In this document: positions 35,064 to 44,364 of the stretch, in pieces | How the letters are laid out: the number at the start of each line of letters is the position of its first letter | How positions within the stretch are numbered: position 1 is the first letter of the stretch | NCBI GenBank assembly: GCA_030692685.1 | Contig: JAUXZO010000036.1 | Span: 1 to 58,778 of the forward strand | Length of the DNA: 58,778 bases | Source of the DNA: Acidovorax sp. | GTDB taxonomy: Bacteria; Pseudomonadota; Gammaproteobacteria; Burkholderiales; Burkholderiaceae_C | Reading direction: 5' to 3' | Notes under the pieces: model-generated | Told to the model about the DNA's origin: nothing | Database searches by the model: none | What the model saw: the letters and a program-made list of their open reading frames with translations, nothing else | Translations under genes and position numbers: made by a program

Positions 35064-36038
35064 ATGAAGCCCATCCGCACACTGCTCGCCTTTGCCGCGG
35101 GCCTTGCCCTGTCTGTGGCCGCACAGGCACAAGCAACGTCTTTTCCGTCCAAACCGGTGCGCATCGTGGTCGGTTTTCCGGCCGGTGGGCCGCTCGACCA
35201 ACATGCGCGCCTGTTGTCCGACAAACTGCAGGCCGTGCTTGGCCAGCCGGTGGTGCTGGACTACAAGGCCGGTGCGGGTGGCACCGTGGGCGCGCAGGAC
35301 GTGATGAAAGCGCCGCCCGACGGCCACACCATCATGCTGGCCAACACCGGTGTGATGGTGATCAACCCTGGGCTTTACACGCGGCTGCCGTATTCCACGC
35401 TCAAGGACTTTGTGCCGATTGCCCGCACGGCCATGCAGCCGCTGGCCTTGCTGGTGAACCCGAATGTGCCGGCCAAGAGCCTCAAGGAGTTCATGGACTA
35501 CGCCAGGGCCAAGCCGGGGCAGGTCAACTTTGGCTCGGCGGGCAACGGCGGCATCAGCCACCTGGTGCCCGAAATGTTCAAGACCGCCACGGGCCTGTTC
35601 ATGGTGCACATCCCTTACCGCGGCAGCGCACCGGCATTCACCGATCTGATGGGCGGGCAGGTGCAGTTCATGGCCGAGAGCATTCCGCAGGCCGCCGCGT
35701 ACCACAAGCAGGGCAAGGTGCGCGCCCTGGCCGTGACCAGCAAGGAACGCAACCCTGCGCTGCCCGATGTGCCCACGGTGATCGAGAGCGGCATCAAGGG
35801 ATTCGAGGTGGTGGGTTTCTATGGTTTCCTGGCCCCGGCCGGCACGCCCAAGGAGGCCGTGAACAAGCTGAGCGACGCATTCGGCCAGGTGCTGCAGATG
35901 CCCGATGTGCGTAACCGCATGGTGAGCCAGGGGGCAGACCCGGCGTTTCTGGGGTCGGAAGATTTTGCGAAGTTTCTGGCGTCGGAAATGCCCCGCTGGG
36001 CCGATGCGGTCAAGAAGTCTGGCGCCAAGGTAGACTGA
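35064..36038 (+). CDS. Bug family (TctC-like) periplasmic receptor
   Basis: A 324-residue tripartite tricarboxylate transporter-type receptor. A Sec signal (MKPIRTLLAFAAGLALSVAAQAQA) precedes the Bug hallmark FPSKPVRIVVGFPAGGPLDQHARLL; later VHIPYRGSAPAFTDLMGGQV and LPDVPTVIESGIKGFE are typical. AGGAGA lies seven bases before ATG 35064. No TctA or TctB membrane partner is nearby, the usual orphan state of Bug genes in Burkholderiales. Ligand unknown, often a small organic acid. Confidence 0.92.
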   Translation: MKPIRTLLAFAAGLALSVAAQAQATSFPSKPVRIVVGFPAGGPLDQHARLLSDKLQAVLGQPVVLDYKAGAGGTVGAQDVMKAPPDGHTIMLANTGVMVINPGLYTRLPYSTLKDFVPIARTAMQPLALLVNPNVPAKSLKEFMDYARAKPGQVNFGSAGNGGISHLVPEMFKTATGLFMVHIPYRGSAPAFTDLMGGQVQFMAESIPQAAAYHKQGKVRALAVTSKERNPALPDVPTVIESGIKGFEVVGFYGFLAPAGTPKEAVNKLSDAFGQVLQMPDVRNRMVSQGADPAFLGSEDFAKFLASEMPRWADAVKKSGAKVD

Positions 36039-36042
36039 CCAG

Positions 36043-36104
36043 ATTTTGAGTCTTTTTGGTCGCTGGCGCTTGATAGTAAAGCGCTAGCAGCTATAAATTA
36101 AGTA
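36043..36104 (-). repeat. AGCGCT palindromic repeat, copy 7
   Basis: On the minus strand: TTATAGCTGCTAGCGCTTTA, then CAAGCGCCAGCGACCAAAAA. It fills the gap between the convergent Bug and MscS-type genes, and its edge provides the stop codon (TAA at 36100-36098) of the channel gene. Confidence 0.8.
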
Positions 36105-38638
36105 GCATTGGAGCCCCCGGCCGCCCCTTGCGGCTGCGGCACCGCCACCGAAGGGAGCGCCGGTGCCGCGTCCGTTGCCGTCGCAGGCGAGAACGGGGCC
36201 ACGCTGGTCGATGCCGGTGGCGACAGTGCCAGGCCCGCGTTGCGCAGCGATTCGAGGATGGAAAAGAGCAGGTCGCTCTTGACCCCGCCCGCGTTGCGCG
36301 GATTGCTCACGTAGCCGATCGCCAAGAAGGTGAGCGTGCCGCTCACGATGTCTTCCAGCTGCACGACCGGTGCGGGGGTGTCCAGAATGCTTTCGTGTTC
36401 GGTGAACGCTGCCAGGATCAGGTCGCGCATGCGCTTGGCGTCTACGTCCAGTGGAGCAGGCAGGCGCAGCAGTACGCGGCCGGGGGCTCCGGCCAGCGTC
36501 ATGTTGCGCACGGTCTTGGTGATGAACTCCGAGTTGGGCACGATGACGGTCGAGCGGTCGCCCAGCTGGATTTCGGTGGCGCGCACGTTCACCCGGCGCA
36601 CGTCGCCTTCGGTGGTGCCCAACACCACCCAGTCGCCCACCTTCACGGGCCGCTCGGCCAGCAAGATCAGGCCCGAGATGAAGTTCTGCACGATGGCTTG
36701 CAACCCAAAGCCGATCCCCACCGACAGCGCACTGGCCACCCACGCAATGCGCTCCACGCTGATACCGAGGCCCGCCAGCGCTGCCGCCACCACCATCACG
36801 CCGCCCACATAGCCCAGCAGCGTGACGATGGAGCTGCGCATGCCTGGCTCCATCGACGTGTTGGGAAGGTAGCGCTCCACCAGCCAGCGTTTGAGCACAC
36901 GGATCAGGATGAGCCCTGCTACCAGCACCGCCAGCGCCGTGAGCAGCGCCTGCGGGGCCAGCGTGAGGTCGCCGATCTTCAGGCTTTGGTCCATGCTGCT
37001 GCCGCGCCGGAAGACCTCGTCCGGACCCGTGCCGAACGGCGCGAGCAGGGCAATCACCATGTAGAAGAACAGCGCCACACGCAATACGCCCGACCCGAGC
37101 ACTGATGCCTGGTCCAGCAGCTTGGCGTCGATGCCCAGCCCCTTGTGCAGGCGTTCGCCAAAGCCGCCGCGCGATGAGATCAGCGCCTCGCACAGGTCGT
37201 CCACCAACTGGAACAGCAGGTAGGTGGTGGCAAACACCACGCCGGTCCAGAGCATTTGCCGCGTGAGCGTGCCCGCCAGCGCCACAAACCCGAAGGCGAC
37301 CATGAGCACGGTGGCCACGATGGCAATACCCGCACAGGCCACCAGCAGGCCGACCCATACGGGGCGTTCGGACAAGCCTGCGGCGTCTGAAGCGATGTCA
37401 ACGTCGTTTTTGCTGTCGTCCGCTGCCGTATCGATGGGCGTGTCTTTGGTAGACGCCGCAGCGGGCGTGCGCAGATGGCGCAGCGCGCACGCGACGAGGG
37501 TGGCCATCGCCAGTGCGGTGACGGCATGCACTGAGACTTCTGCCGCCAGGCTGGCGCCGATGATGCTGTTCACCTCGGTGACCAGCCCGCTCAGCGACGC
37601 CACGAGGGCGATCCACCAGGGGTAGGGGCTCAGGCGCGTGGCCAGGTCGTCCGACAGGCCTGGCAAGCGCCACGAGCTGCGTTTGCGTGACAGCAGGGCA
37701 TGGCCCAGTCCGATCACAAAGGCCGAGAAAACAGCAAGCCGCACGGTGGCCTGGGCGAGCGCCTGGAGTTTGTCGTTGAGCGGGCCGCCCACCTCCAGCG
37801 CGCTCCAGGCCAGCTGCGCCGCCAGGCCGATCAGCAGTACATAGATCAGCACCGATGCCGAGGCCAGCAGCGACCGGCGCAGCCGCCCCGCAGGCAGCTT
37901 GGCGGGCACCAGGCGCACCAGCAGGCGTTCGGCCAGCCAGGTGCCAACCACTGCCAGCAACAAGGCTGCCACCAGGCTGGTAATGGCCGCGCCGCGGCGG
38001 CCCGGTTGCATGGCGGCGGTGGCGGTCTGGTCCAGATCGCGTCCCAGCGCTTGTAGCCGCGCAGTGTCGCCGGGCAGGGCGTTGCGCAGGTTGCGCCAGA
38101 AGCTGCCGCTCAGGGGGGAGTCAATGCGCGTGGTCAGCGCGGTCTGAAAGTGCTCGCGGCGCTGGCGAATCAGAATGGTGCCGCGCTGTTCCGCGTCCAC
38201 CGCGATGAGGCGCGCCAGCTTGAGTTCGGCATCCACCGCCGCACGTTGTTTGCCCAGGTTGGCGCGCTGCTCGGCCACATCGGGCGCATCCTGCGCGGCG
38301 CCTTTCTCGGGCGCGGGGCCCAAGCCTGCCAGGCGCAAGTCCAGGTCTGCCAGTTCTTCGGCGCGGCGGGCGGCCAGCTGTTCGGCGGCGCTGCCGATGG
38401 CATTGACGTCATTGAGCAGCTTGCGCCCGTCATCGTCTTCGCCCAGTTTTTGCGGGATCGCGTCGAGCTGTTTGCGCAGGTCCTCCACGCCCGGTGGTGG
38501 TGCCTCCAGTTTGGGCGGGCTGGCGGTGGCGGCCAATGCAGATGCTGGTGCTGTGGCGGGCCTGGCTTGCGCCAGGGCTGCCGTGCCCCCTGCACCGAGG
38601 CTGAAAGCAAAGGCCAGCCAAAGCAGTGTGCGCAGCAT
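36098..38638 (-). CDS. Large MscS-family mechanosensitive channel with periplasmic N-domain
   Basis: An 846-residue channel. From ATG 38638 it has a Sec signal (MLRTLLWLAFAFSLGAGGTAALAQA), a periplasmic helical region to about 240 of the DUF3772 type, about ten helices, then the MscS pore/beta domain: VGIGFGLQAIVQNFISGLILLAERPVKVGDWVVLG and the EIQLGDRSTVIVPNSEFI block. The C-terminus is a Pro/Ala-rich tail. An alternative start at 38728 (MSQPST) would bury the signal sequence 30 residues inside, so it was rejected. Likely opens on osmotic downshock; closest to the MscK/YbdG-size class. The stop lies within a palindromic repeat. Confidence 0.88.
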   Translation of the reverse strand: MLRTLLWLAFAFSLGAGGTAALAQARPATAPASALAATASPPKLEAPPPGVEDLRKQLDAIPQKLGEDDDGRKLLNDVNAIGSAAEQLAARRAEELADLDLRLAGLGPAPEKGAAQDAPDVAEQRANLGKQRAAVDAELKLARLIAVDAEQRGTILIRQRREHFQTALTTRIDSPLSGSFWRNLRNALPGDTARLQALGRDLDQTATAAMQPGRRGAAITSLVAALLLAVVGTWLAERLLVRLVPAKLPAGRLRRSLLASASVLIYVLLIGLAAQLAWSALEVGGPLNDKLQALAQATVRLAVFSAFVIGLGHALLSRKRSSWRLPGLSDDLATRLSPYPWWIALVASLSGLVTEVNSIIGASLAAEVSVHAVTALAMATLVACALRHLRTPAAASTKDTPIDTAADDSKNDVDIASDAAGLSERPVWVGLLVACAGIAIVATVLMVAFGFVALAGTLTRQMLWTGVVFATTYLLFQLVDDLCEALISSRGGFGERLHKGLGIDAKLLDQASVLGSGVLRVALFFYMVIALLAPFGTGPDEVFRRGSSMDQSLKIGDLTLAPQALLTALAVLVAGLILIRVLKRWLVERYLPNTSMEPGMRSSIVTLLGYVGGVMVVAAALAGLGISVERIAWVASALSVGIGFGLQAIVQNFISGLILLAERPVKVGDWVVLGTTEGDVRRVNVRATEIQLGDRSTVIVPNSEFITKTVRNMTLAGAPGRVLLRLPAPLDVDAKRMRDLILAAFTEHESILDTPAPVVQLEDIVSGTLTFLAIGYVSNPRNAGGVKSDLLFSILESLRNAGLALSPPASTSVAPFSPATATDAAPALPSVAVPQPQGAAGGSNAT

Positions 38639-38900
38639 TAATGTGCGGCAGAGGGGCAAGCGTGCAGGGTCGTGAGGAGGGTGGCTGCGCCGCAGAACAT
38701 GTGCGACGCGCGTGGAGGGCTGGCTCATGGGCCTATTGTGCTGTGCGCCGCTGAGGCACTGCCTCGGCGCGGTGCGGTGAGGTGAGGTGCTTGGAGCTGC
38801 TTTGAGGTGCCTGGGGGGGCGCACACGTTGTGCGGGAACGCTTCGGGGTTTGTTTTGTGGGGCGCTGGAACCGGGGCTGGGTGAGCCCCTTTTTTAGCTG

Positions 38901-39701
38901 TCAGGCCGCAGAGGCTGGACTGAACAGATCCACCCGGTCGGTGATGATGCCGTCGGTTCCGAGGTCGATCAGTCGCTGGGCCGCCCAGTCGTCGTTGACG
39001 GTGTAGCTCAATGTGCGCAGCCCGGCGCCATGCACCTGGCCCACGGTGTCGGCCGTCCAGAGCGCGTGGTTGCAGACGACGGCCACGCAGCCCAGATGCA
39101 AGGCTGTGTCCAGCCAGCCTTCGGACAGCGTGTCGAGCAGCAGGCCGCGCGGCAGATGGGGGGCGCTGTCGCGTGCACCCGACAGGGCTGCAGGCTGGAA
39201 CGAGGTGAGCAGCGGTGGCACCGGCTGGCCGTGCCACAGCCGCGCCGCATGGGCTGCCACAACGCGGCCTGTCTCGGCTTCGGTGCCCGGTGTCGGCTTG
39301 ATTTCGATATTCAAAAAGAACCCGTTGGCAATGCAGTAACGCACTGCGTTGTCCAGCGTGGGCAGTGGCTCGCCTGCGTAGCTGCGCGAATGCCACGCAC
39401 CCGCATCCAGCTGCGCCAGGGCGCTCCAGGGCAGGTCACCACCGGTGCCGGCGCCGTTGGTGGTGCGCTGCAGGGTGGCGTCGTGCATCAAAAACGGCAC
39501 ACCATCGCTGCTGAGCTTGGCGTCGCACTCAAACATGCGGTAACCGTGTTGCGCACCCAGGCGAAAGGCGGCCAGGGTGTTTTCAGGGGCCAGCTTGCCA
39601 GCGCCACGGTGGGCGATCCAACGGGGGTAGGGCCAGGGGGCGAGTTCGGACGAAGAGGCCGGGGACGGGGTGGAGGAGGTGGTGGGAAAGGGTGCGCTCA
39701 T
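38901..39701 (-). CDS. ugpQ: Glycerophosphodiester phosphodiesterase
   Basis: A 266-residue cytoplasmic GDPD that splits glycerophosphodiesters to glycerol-3-phosphate and an alcohol. Seen: the TIM-barrel start WIAHRGAGKLAPENTLAAF with the catalytic His pair completed in VPFLMHDATLQRTTNG, then IEIKPTPGTE metal-binding residues, and GTDGIITDRVDLF at the end. ATG 39701 overlaps the preceding VOC stop (ATGA). Last gene of the ugp cluster. Confidence 0.93.
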   Translation of the reverse strand: MSAPFPTTSSTPSPASSSELAPWPYPRWIAHRGAGKLAPENTLAAFRLGAQHGYRMFECDAKLSSDGVPFLMHDATLQRTTNGAGTGGDLPWSALAQLDAGAWHSRSYAGEPLPTLDNAVRYCIANGFFLNIEIKPTPGTEAETGRVVAAHAARLWHGQPVPPLLTSFQPAALSGARDSAPHLPRGLLLDTLSEGWLDTALHLGCVAVVCNHALWTADTVGQVHGAGLRTLSYTVNDDWAAQRLIDLGTDGIITDRVDLFSPASAA

Positions 39702-40066
39702 GCGGGTTCACCAAATTTCAGCAGGTTGCCATGGGGGTCGATGACGTGCATCTCCTTCATGCCCCACGGCTGGATGACGGGGGGCGCCACCTGCAGACCG
39801 CGTGCGGCAAAGTCTGCGTGCAGTACCGCCGTGTTGGCGCGCACGTAGCAGGAGGTGTTCTCGGCGATGTGGCGCTCGTCGCAGGGCCAGAAATGCAGTT
39901 CGCAGCCGTCGCGCTGGAGGATCAGGTAGTTGTCCATCTCCAGCAACGCGGCAAAGCCCAGGTGCTTGGTGTAGAACTGCAGGGTTTCGGCCAGATTCAG
40001 CGAGGCCAGCACCGGGACGGTGGCCTGAACCCCGCTCCCGTTGCTGGCGCTCGGCTGGGGCAGCAT
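39698..40066 (-). CDS. VOC family (bleomycin-resistance-like) protein in the ugp operon
   Basis: A 122-residue VOC protein: VPVLASLNLAETLQFYTKHLGFAALLEMDNYLILQRDGCELHFW, then DFAARGLQVAPPVIQPWGMKEMHVIDPHGNLLKFGEP, with Glu or His residues where the fold holds a metal. ATG 40066 lies just beyond the ugpC stop; an ATG at 40102 would overlap ugpC by about 30 bases. It overlaps ugpQ by ATGA, so it is part of the ugp unit. No known Ugp system needs a VOC protein; the role is unknown. Confidence 0.8.
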   Translation of the reverse strand: MLPQPSASNGSGVQATVPVLASLNLAETLQFYTKHLGFAALLEMDNYLILQRDGCELHFWPCDERHIAENTSCYVRANTAVLHADFAARGLQVAPPVIQPWGMKEMHVIDPHGNLLKFGEPA

Positions 40067-40070
40067 CGGC

Positions 40071-41081
40071 TCAGGCAGCGATGCGTTTGCCGGTAGCGGC
40101 ATCAAACGCGTGCAGGCGGTCCGGGCGGGGCACCACGTGGATCACGCTGTCCGGTGCGGGTGCATGGGTGCCTTCTTCAACGCGCACGATGAGTTGTTCG
40201 CCATTGATGCGGCCGTAGATCAGGCGTTCGGCGCCCAGCAGTTCCACGGTTTCAACCTTGACTTCCCAGCCCTCGCTGCGCACGTCCAGATGCTCGGGGC
40301 GGATGCCCAGGATGGTGCCGGGCTTGCTGCTTGCCGCGTTCTTGAGCAGGTTCATGGGCGGCGACCCGATGAAGCTGGCCACGAACGTGGTGGCAGGCGT
40401 GTGGTAGACCTCTTCGGGCGTGCCGAATTGTTCCATGTTGCCGGCGTTCATAACGATCATGCGTTCGGCCAGGGTCATGGCTTCGACCTGATCGTGGGTC
40501 ACAAACAGGCTGGTGATGCCCAGTTCGCGGTGCAGCTTCTGGATTTCGAGGCGGGTCTGGGCGCGCAGCTTGGCATCCAGGTTGGACAGCGGCTCGTCAA
40601 ACAAAAACACCTGCGGCTGGCGCACGATGGCGCGGCCCATGGCCACGCGCTGGCGCTGGCCGCCGGACAGCTCGCGCGGCTTGCGCTCGAGCAAGTGGCC
40701 GAGTTCCAGAATTTTGGCGGCCTTGTCCACACGCGCCTTGATTTCGTCCTTGGGCACCTTGGCGATTTTGAGGCCGTAGGCCATGTTGTCGAAGTTCGAC
40801 ATGTGCGGGTACAGCGCGTAGTTCTGGAACACCATCGCGATGTCGCGCTGGGCAGGTTCCAGGTCGTTTACCACGCGGTCGCCGATGCGCAGTTCGCCGC
40901 CCGAGATTTCTTCGAGGCCCGCAACCATGCGCAGCAAGGTGGATTTGCCGCAGCCCGAGGGGCCCACGATGACGACAAATTCACCGTGCTTGACCTCGGC
41001 GTTCACGCCGTGGATGACTTGATTGGCCTTGGGGCCCACGCCGTAGCGCTTGACGATATTGCGAAGAGATATGGATGCCAT
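40071..41081 (-). CDS. ugpC: sn-glycerol-3-phosphate ABC importer, ATPase
   Basis: A 336-residue ABC ATPase of the MalK/UgpC class. Walker [10 protein letters not shown] (40-48), ABC signature [14 protein letters not shown], Walker [13 protein letters not shown], the H-loop VTHDQVEA, and a C-terminal OB/TOBE regulatory domain (from about 240; [11 protein letters not shown]). Together with ugpB, A and E it imports G3P and glycerophosphodiesters. The 60-base gap to ugpE is a palindromic repeat. Confidence 0.95.
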   Translation of the reverse strand: MASISLRNIVKRYGVGPKANQVIHGVNAEVKHGEFVVIVGPSGCGKSTLLRMVAGLEEISGGELRIGDRVVNDLEPAQRDIAMVFQNYALYPHMSNFDNMAYGLKIAKVPKDEIKARVDKAAKILELGHLLERKPRELSGGQRQRVAMGRAIVRQPQVFLFDEPLSNLDAKLRAQTRLEIQKLHRELGITSLFVTHDQVEAMTLAERMIVMNAGNMEQFGTPEEVYHTPATTFVASFIGSPPMNLLKNAASSKPGTILGIRPEHLDVRSEGWEVKVETVELLGAERLIYGRINGEQLIVRVEEGTHAPAPDSVIHVVPRPDRLHAFDAATGKRIAA

Positions 41082-41084
41082 GAT

Positions 41085-41140
41085 GCAATTAATTTGATAG
41101 CTGCCAGCGCTTATTGGATAAGCGCTAGAAGGGGTTTTGT
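41085..41140 (+). repeat. AGCGCT palindromic repeat, copy 8 (ugpE-ugpC gap)
   Basis: TTTGATAGCTGCCAGCGCTT then TGGATAAGCGCTAGAAGGGG. It occupies almost the whole 60-base spacer between the ugpE stop and the ugpC start, leaving little room for a separate ribosome-binding site. Confidence 0.88.
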
Positions 41141-41141
41141 C

Positions 41142-41993
41142 TTATTTTTCGGTATCTACCAGGCCCTTGACGAACCAGCGCTGCATAAGCACCACCACCA
41201 GGGCGGGCGGCAGCATGGCCAAGAGGGCGGTGGCCATCACGATGTTCCATTCGTTGCCCGAATCGCCACCGGCAATCATGCGTTTGATGCCGATCACCAC
41301 GGGGTACATGTCTTCCGAGGTGGTCACCAGCAGCGGCCACAGGTACTGGTTCCAGCCGTAAATGAACTGAATCACGACTAGCGCGGCACTCGACGTGCGC
41401 GAAAGCGGCACCAGGATGTCCTTGAAAAAGCGCATGGGCCCGGCACCGTCCACGCGGGCGGCCTCGACCAGCTCATCCGGCACCGTCAGAAAGAACTGGC
41501 GGAACAGGAAGGTGGCGGTGGCCGATGCGATGAGCGGCACCGTGAGGCCCGCATAGGTGTTCAGCATGCCCAGGTTGGACACCACTTCGTAGGTGGGCCC
41601 AATGCGCACTTCCACCGGCAGCATCAGCGTGATGAAGATCAGCCAAAAGCAGATGCCCTTGAAAGGGAAGCGGAAGTACACGATGGCAAACGCCGACAGC
41701 AGCGAGATGGCGATCTTGCCCACCGTGATGACGATGGCGGTGACAAAACTCACCCACATCATGCGAGAGACGGGGGCTGTGGAGCCCGCGCCCGAACCGC
41801 CGCCAAAAAGGGTGTCGTGGTAGGTCTGCCAGAAGTTGCTTCCAGGAAGCAGTGGCATGGGGGCTTGCACGATGTCCTGTGCGGTGTGGGTGGACGCCAC
41901 AAACGCCAGGTACAGCGGAAAGCCAACAATGATCACGCCCAGCACCATGATCAGGTGCGAGAACGCGGTGAGATAGGGACTGCGTTCAACCAT
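41142..41993 (-). CDS. ugpE: sn-glycerol-3-phosphate ABC importer, permease E
   Basis: A 283-residue inner-membrane permease with six helices (MalG type). The EAA loop reads [25 protein letters not shown], the contact with UgpC. The N-terminus [19 protein letters not shown] is typical of UgpE, with a periplasmic loop carrying a Gly/Ser-rich stretch (GGGSGAGST). The ATG follows the original end of ugpA by one base. Confidence 0.95.
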   Translation of the reverse strand: MVERSPYLTAFSHLIMVLGVIIVGFPLYLAFVASTHTAQDIVQAPMPLLPGSNFWQTYHDTLFGGGSGAGSTAPVSRMMWVSFVTAIVITVGKIAISLLSAFAIVYFRFPFKGICFWLIFITLMLPVEVRIGPTYEVVSNLGMLNTYAGLTVPLIASATATFLFRQFFLTVPDELVEAARVDGAGPMRFFKDILVPLSRTSSAALVVIQFIYGWNQYLWPLLVTTSEDMYPVVIGIKRMIAGGDSGNEWNIVMATALLAMLPPALVVVLMQRWFVKGLVDTEK

Positions 41994-42018
41994 GTCAGTA
42001 CTGCACTTTCTTTTCTAC

Positions 42019-42876
42019 TTAGCGGAACTGGATGACGGTCAAAACAACGACGATGGCCATCAGCACCACCGATTGCGCGGCCGATCCGCCCATGTCCATG
42101 GCCTTGAAGCCGTCGTGATAGACCTTGTAGACCAGGATGGCCGTGTCGCGACCTGGGCCGCCTTGTGTCGTGGCGTCCACGATGGCGAAGGTGTCAAAAA
42201 ACGCGTAGACCACGTTAATCACCAGCAGGAAGAACGTGGTGGGCGACAGCAGCGGGAACTGGATGCTCCAGAACCGGCGCCAAGGGCCTGCACCGTCGAT
42301 GGCTGCGGCTTCGATGAGCGACTTGGGGATAGATTGCAAGCCCGCCAGGAAGAACAGAAAGTTGTAGGAAATCTGCTTCCACACGGCTGCAATCACGATC
42401 AACGCCATGGCGTGGTCGGAGTTGAGCATGTGGTTCCAGTCGAAGCCCGACTGCCGCAGCATGTACGCCACCACCCCCAGCGAGGGTGAAAACATGAACA
42501 TCCACAGCACACCTGCCACCGCAGGGGCTACTGCATAGGGCAGCAGCAGCGCGGTTTTGTAGGCCAGGGCGCCTTTGATGATGCGGTCGGCAAAAATCGC
42601 CAGCATCAGCGACAGGCTGATGCCGCTGACTGCCACGAGGATCGAGAAGAAGGCAGTGGTCTTGAACGAATCCAGGTACCCAGGGTCTTCGAAAAGTGCC
42701 TTGAAGTTGTCAAAGCCGACCCATTCCTTCGAGAAACCGAAGGTGTCCTGCATCTGGAACGACTGCACCAGTGCCTGGCCTGCAGGCCAGAAAAAGAAGA
42801 CGCTGATGATGACCAGCTGGGGTGCTAAAAGCACCCACGGCAGCCATGCAGAGCGAAAAAGAACGCGTTTTTCCAT
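42019..42876 (-). CDS. ugpA: sn-glycerol-3-phosphate ABC importer, permease A, C-terminus shortened by TAA
   Basis: A 285-residue six-helix permease (MalF type): MEKRVLFRSAWLPWVLLAPQ at the start and the EAA loop SLIEAAAIDGAGPWRRFWSIQFPLLSP. It stops at TAA (42021-42019) after VIQFR. The frame beyond reads VEKKVQY and a TGA (41997-41995) one base before the ugpE ATG; UgpA proteins normally end in QFRYVE(R/K)-type sequence, so the TAA stands where a Tyr codon is expected. Only about eight residues of the cytoplasmic tail are lost, so function is probably kept. Confidence 0.92.
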   Translation of the reverse strand: MEKRVLFRSAWLPWVLLAPQLVIISVFFFWPAGQALVQSFQMQDTFGFSKEWVGFDNFKALFEDPGYLDSFKTTAFFSILVAVSGISLSLMLAIFADRIIKGALAYKTALLLPYAVAPAVAGVLWMFMFSPSLGVVAYMLRQSGFDWNHMLNSDHAMALIVIAAVWKQISYNFLFFLAGLQSIPKSLIEAAAIDGAGPWRRFWSIQFPLLSPTTFFLLVINVVYAFFDTFAIVDATTQGGPGRDTAILVYKVYHDGFKAMDMGGSAAQSVVLMAIVVVLTVIQFR

Positions 42877-42953
42877 GTCCAGACTCTTAGAGCGTGTTGT
42901 GCACTTACATGTGCCCGCAAAAGCCGGGGAAAGGCCCGGCGGCCAAAAAGACA

Positions 42954-43033
42954 ACCCGCCGCCCCAGCAAACCGGGTGGTTTGCTGGGGCGGCGGGCTTG
43001 AGATACCACCCGGCCCGAAGGCATGGGTGGTAT
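42954..43033 (-). promoter_or_regulatory. Two strong hairpins in the ugpB-ugpA spacer (attenuator or mRNA stabiliser)
   Basis: Hairpin 1 is a perfect 19-bp stem, CCCGCCGCCCCAGCAAACC (42954-42972) with its complement at 42977-42995 and a 4-base loop. In the transcript it is followed by TTGTCTTTTTGG, so it can act as a partial terminator. Hairpin 2, GATACCACCC/GGGTGGTATC (43001-43033), lies nearer the ugpB stop. Such structures after a binding-protein gene usually raise its expression over that of the permease genes. Confidence 0.75.
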
Positions 43034-43053
43034 CAACAGACGCTGGTAAGAAC

Positions 43054-44364
43054 TTACTTGTTGGCGCGCGCGAAACGGGCCAGTTGCTCGTTTCCGCGGG
43101 TCACTGCGGTGTCCAGGGCTTCTTTGGCAGTCTTCTTGCCAGACCAGATTTGTTCGGTTTCTTCGTCAATGATGGAACGCACCTGCACGAAGTTGCCCAG
43201 GCGGATGCCACGCGACTTTTCGGTCGCCTTCTTGATCATCTGCGTCACAGCGACATCGGTACCAGGGTTCTTTTCATAGAAACCCGACGCTTCGGTCAGC
43301 TTGTAGGCGCCCATGGTCACTGGCAGGTAGCCCGTGCGCTGGTGGCTGGCGGCCTGAACCTTGGAGTCGTTCAGGAAGTTCATGAAGTCGGCAACGCCCT
43401 TGTACTCTTCGGCCTTCTTGCCAGACATCACCCACAGGCTGGCACCACCAATGGCAGTGTTCTGGGGAGCGCCTTGCACGTCAGCGTAGTAGGGCAGGGT
43501 GGAGATGCCGTAAGCAAACTTGGCTTCTTTGGACACGCGGGCGTACAGACCGGACGAGCCAGTGATCATGGCGCATTCGCCCGAGGGGAAGGATGCATCG
43601 GCGGCATTGCCACGGCCCTTGTAGACAAAGCTGCCTTCTTTGGAAGCCTTGGCCAGGTTGTCAAAGTGGCGCACGTGCAGTGGCGAGTTGAGCTGCAGCT
43701 GGGCGTCGGTGCCGTCAAAGCCATTGTTCTTGGACGCGAACAGCGTGTTGTGCCACAGCGAGAAGCTTTCGAGTTGCGTCCAGCTGATCCAGCTGGAGGT
43801 GAAGGGGCAGCTGTGGCCGCTGGCCTTGAGCTTGGAGGCCGCAGCAAACACTTCAGGCCAGGTCTTTGGTGGCTTGTCTGCGTTCAGGCCTGCCTTCTTG
43901 AAGGCGTCCTTGTTGTAATAGAAGATGGTGGTGGAGCTGTTGAGCGGGTAGCTCAGCATCTGGCCGTTAGGCGCGGTGTAGTAACCGGCCACGGCGGACA
44001 CATAGTCGGTGGGCGTGAACTTGAACCCGGCATCGTTCAGCACCTTGGCGGCGGGCACGATGGCGCCTTTGCTGGCCATCATGGTGGCGGTGCCCACTTC
44101 AAAAACTTGCAGGATGTGGGGAGCATTGCCGGCGCGGAAGGCCGCGATGGCGCCTGTCATGGACTCGTCATACGTGCCCTTGTAGGTCGGCACCACTTTG
44201 TACTTGGTCTGGCTGGCGTTGTACTGCTTGGCGAGGTCGTTGACCCACTCGCCCAGAGCAGAGCTCATGGAATGCCACCACTGAATCTCTACTTGCTGGG
44301 CCTGAACCGGCGCAGCGAATGACAGGGCGATGGCAGCGGAAACTGCCAGATGCTTAACTTGCAT
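43054..44364 (-). CDS. ugpB: sn-glycerol-3-phosphate-binding periplasmic protein
   Basis: A 436-residue periplasmic binding protein. A Sec signal (MQVKHLAVSAAIALSFAAPVQAQ) precedes VEIQWWHSMSSALGEWVNDLA, typical of UgpB; later SSWISWTQLESFSLWHNTLF and ASFPSGECAMITGSSGLY are ligand-region segments. GGAGGA lies 7-8 bases before ATG 44364. First gene of ugpB-A-E-C. The 288-base upstream region (44365-44652) is shared with divergent serA; I see no clear PhoB box in it. Confidence 0.95.
   Translation of the reverse strand: MQVKHLAVSAAIALSFAAPVQAQQVEIQWWHSMSSALGEWVNDLAKQYNASQTKYKVVPTYKGTYDESMTGAIAAFRAGNAPHILQVFEVGTATMMASKGAIVPAAKVLNDAGFKFTPTDYVSAVAGYYTAPNGQMLSYPLNSSTTIFYYNKDAFKKAGLNADKPPKTWPEVFAAASKLKASGHSCPFTSSWISWTQLESFSLWHNTLFASKNNGFDGTDAQLQLNSPLHVRHFDNLAKASKEGSFVYKGRGNAADASFPSGECAMITGSSGLYARVSKEAKFAYGISTLPYYADVQGAPQNTAIGGASLWVMSGKKAEEYKGVADFMNFLNDSKVQAASHQRTGYLPVTMGAYKLTEASGFYEKNPGTDVAVTQMIKKATEKSRGIRLGNFVQVRSIIDEETEQIWSGKKTAKEALDTAVTRGNEQLARFARANK

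Noticed and set aside
36084..37358. Second minus-strand frame of 424 codons inside the MscS-type gene
   Set aside because: The other frame encodes the recognisable MscS domain; this one has no family features.
41142..44364. Maltose/maltodextrin transporter as identity of the ABC operon
   Set aside because: The ATPase and permeases are similar in type, but UgpB-like sequence of the binding protein and the linked glycerophosphodiesterase favour glycerol-3-phosphate.
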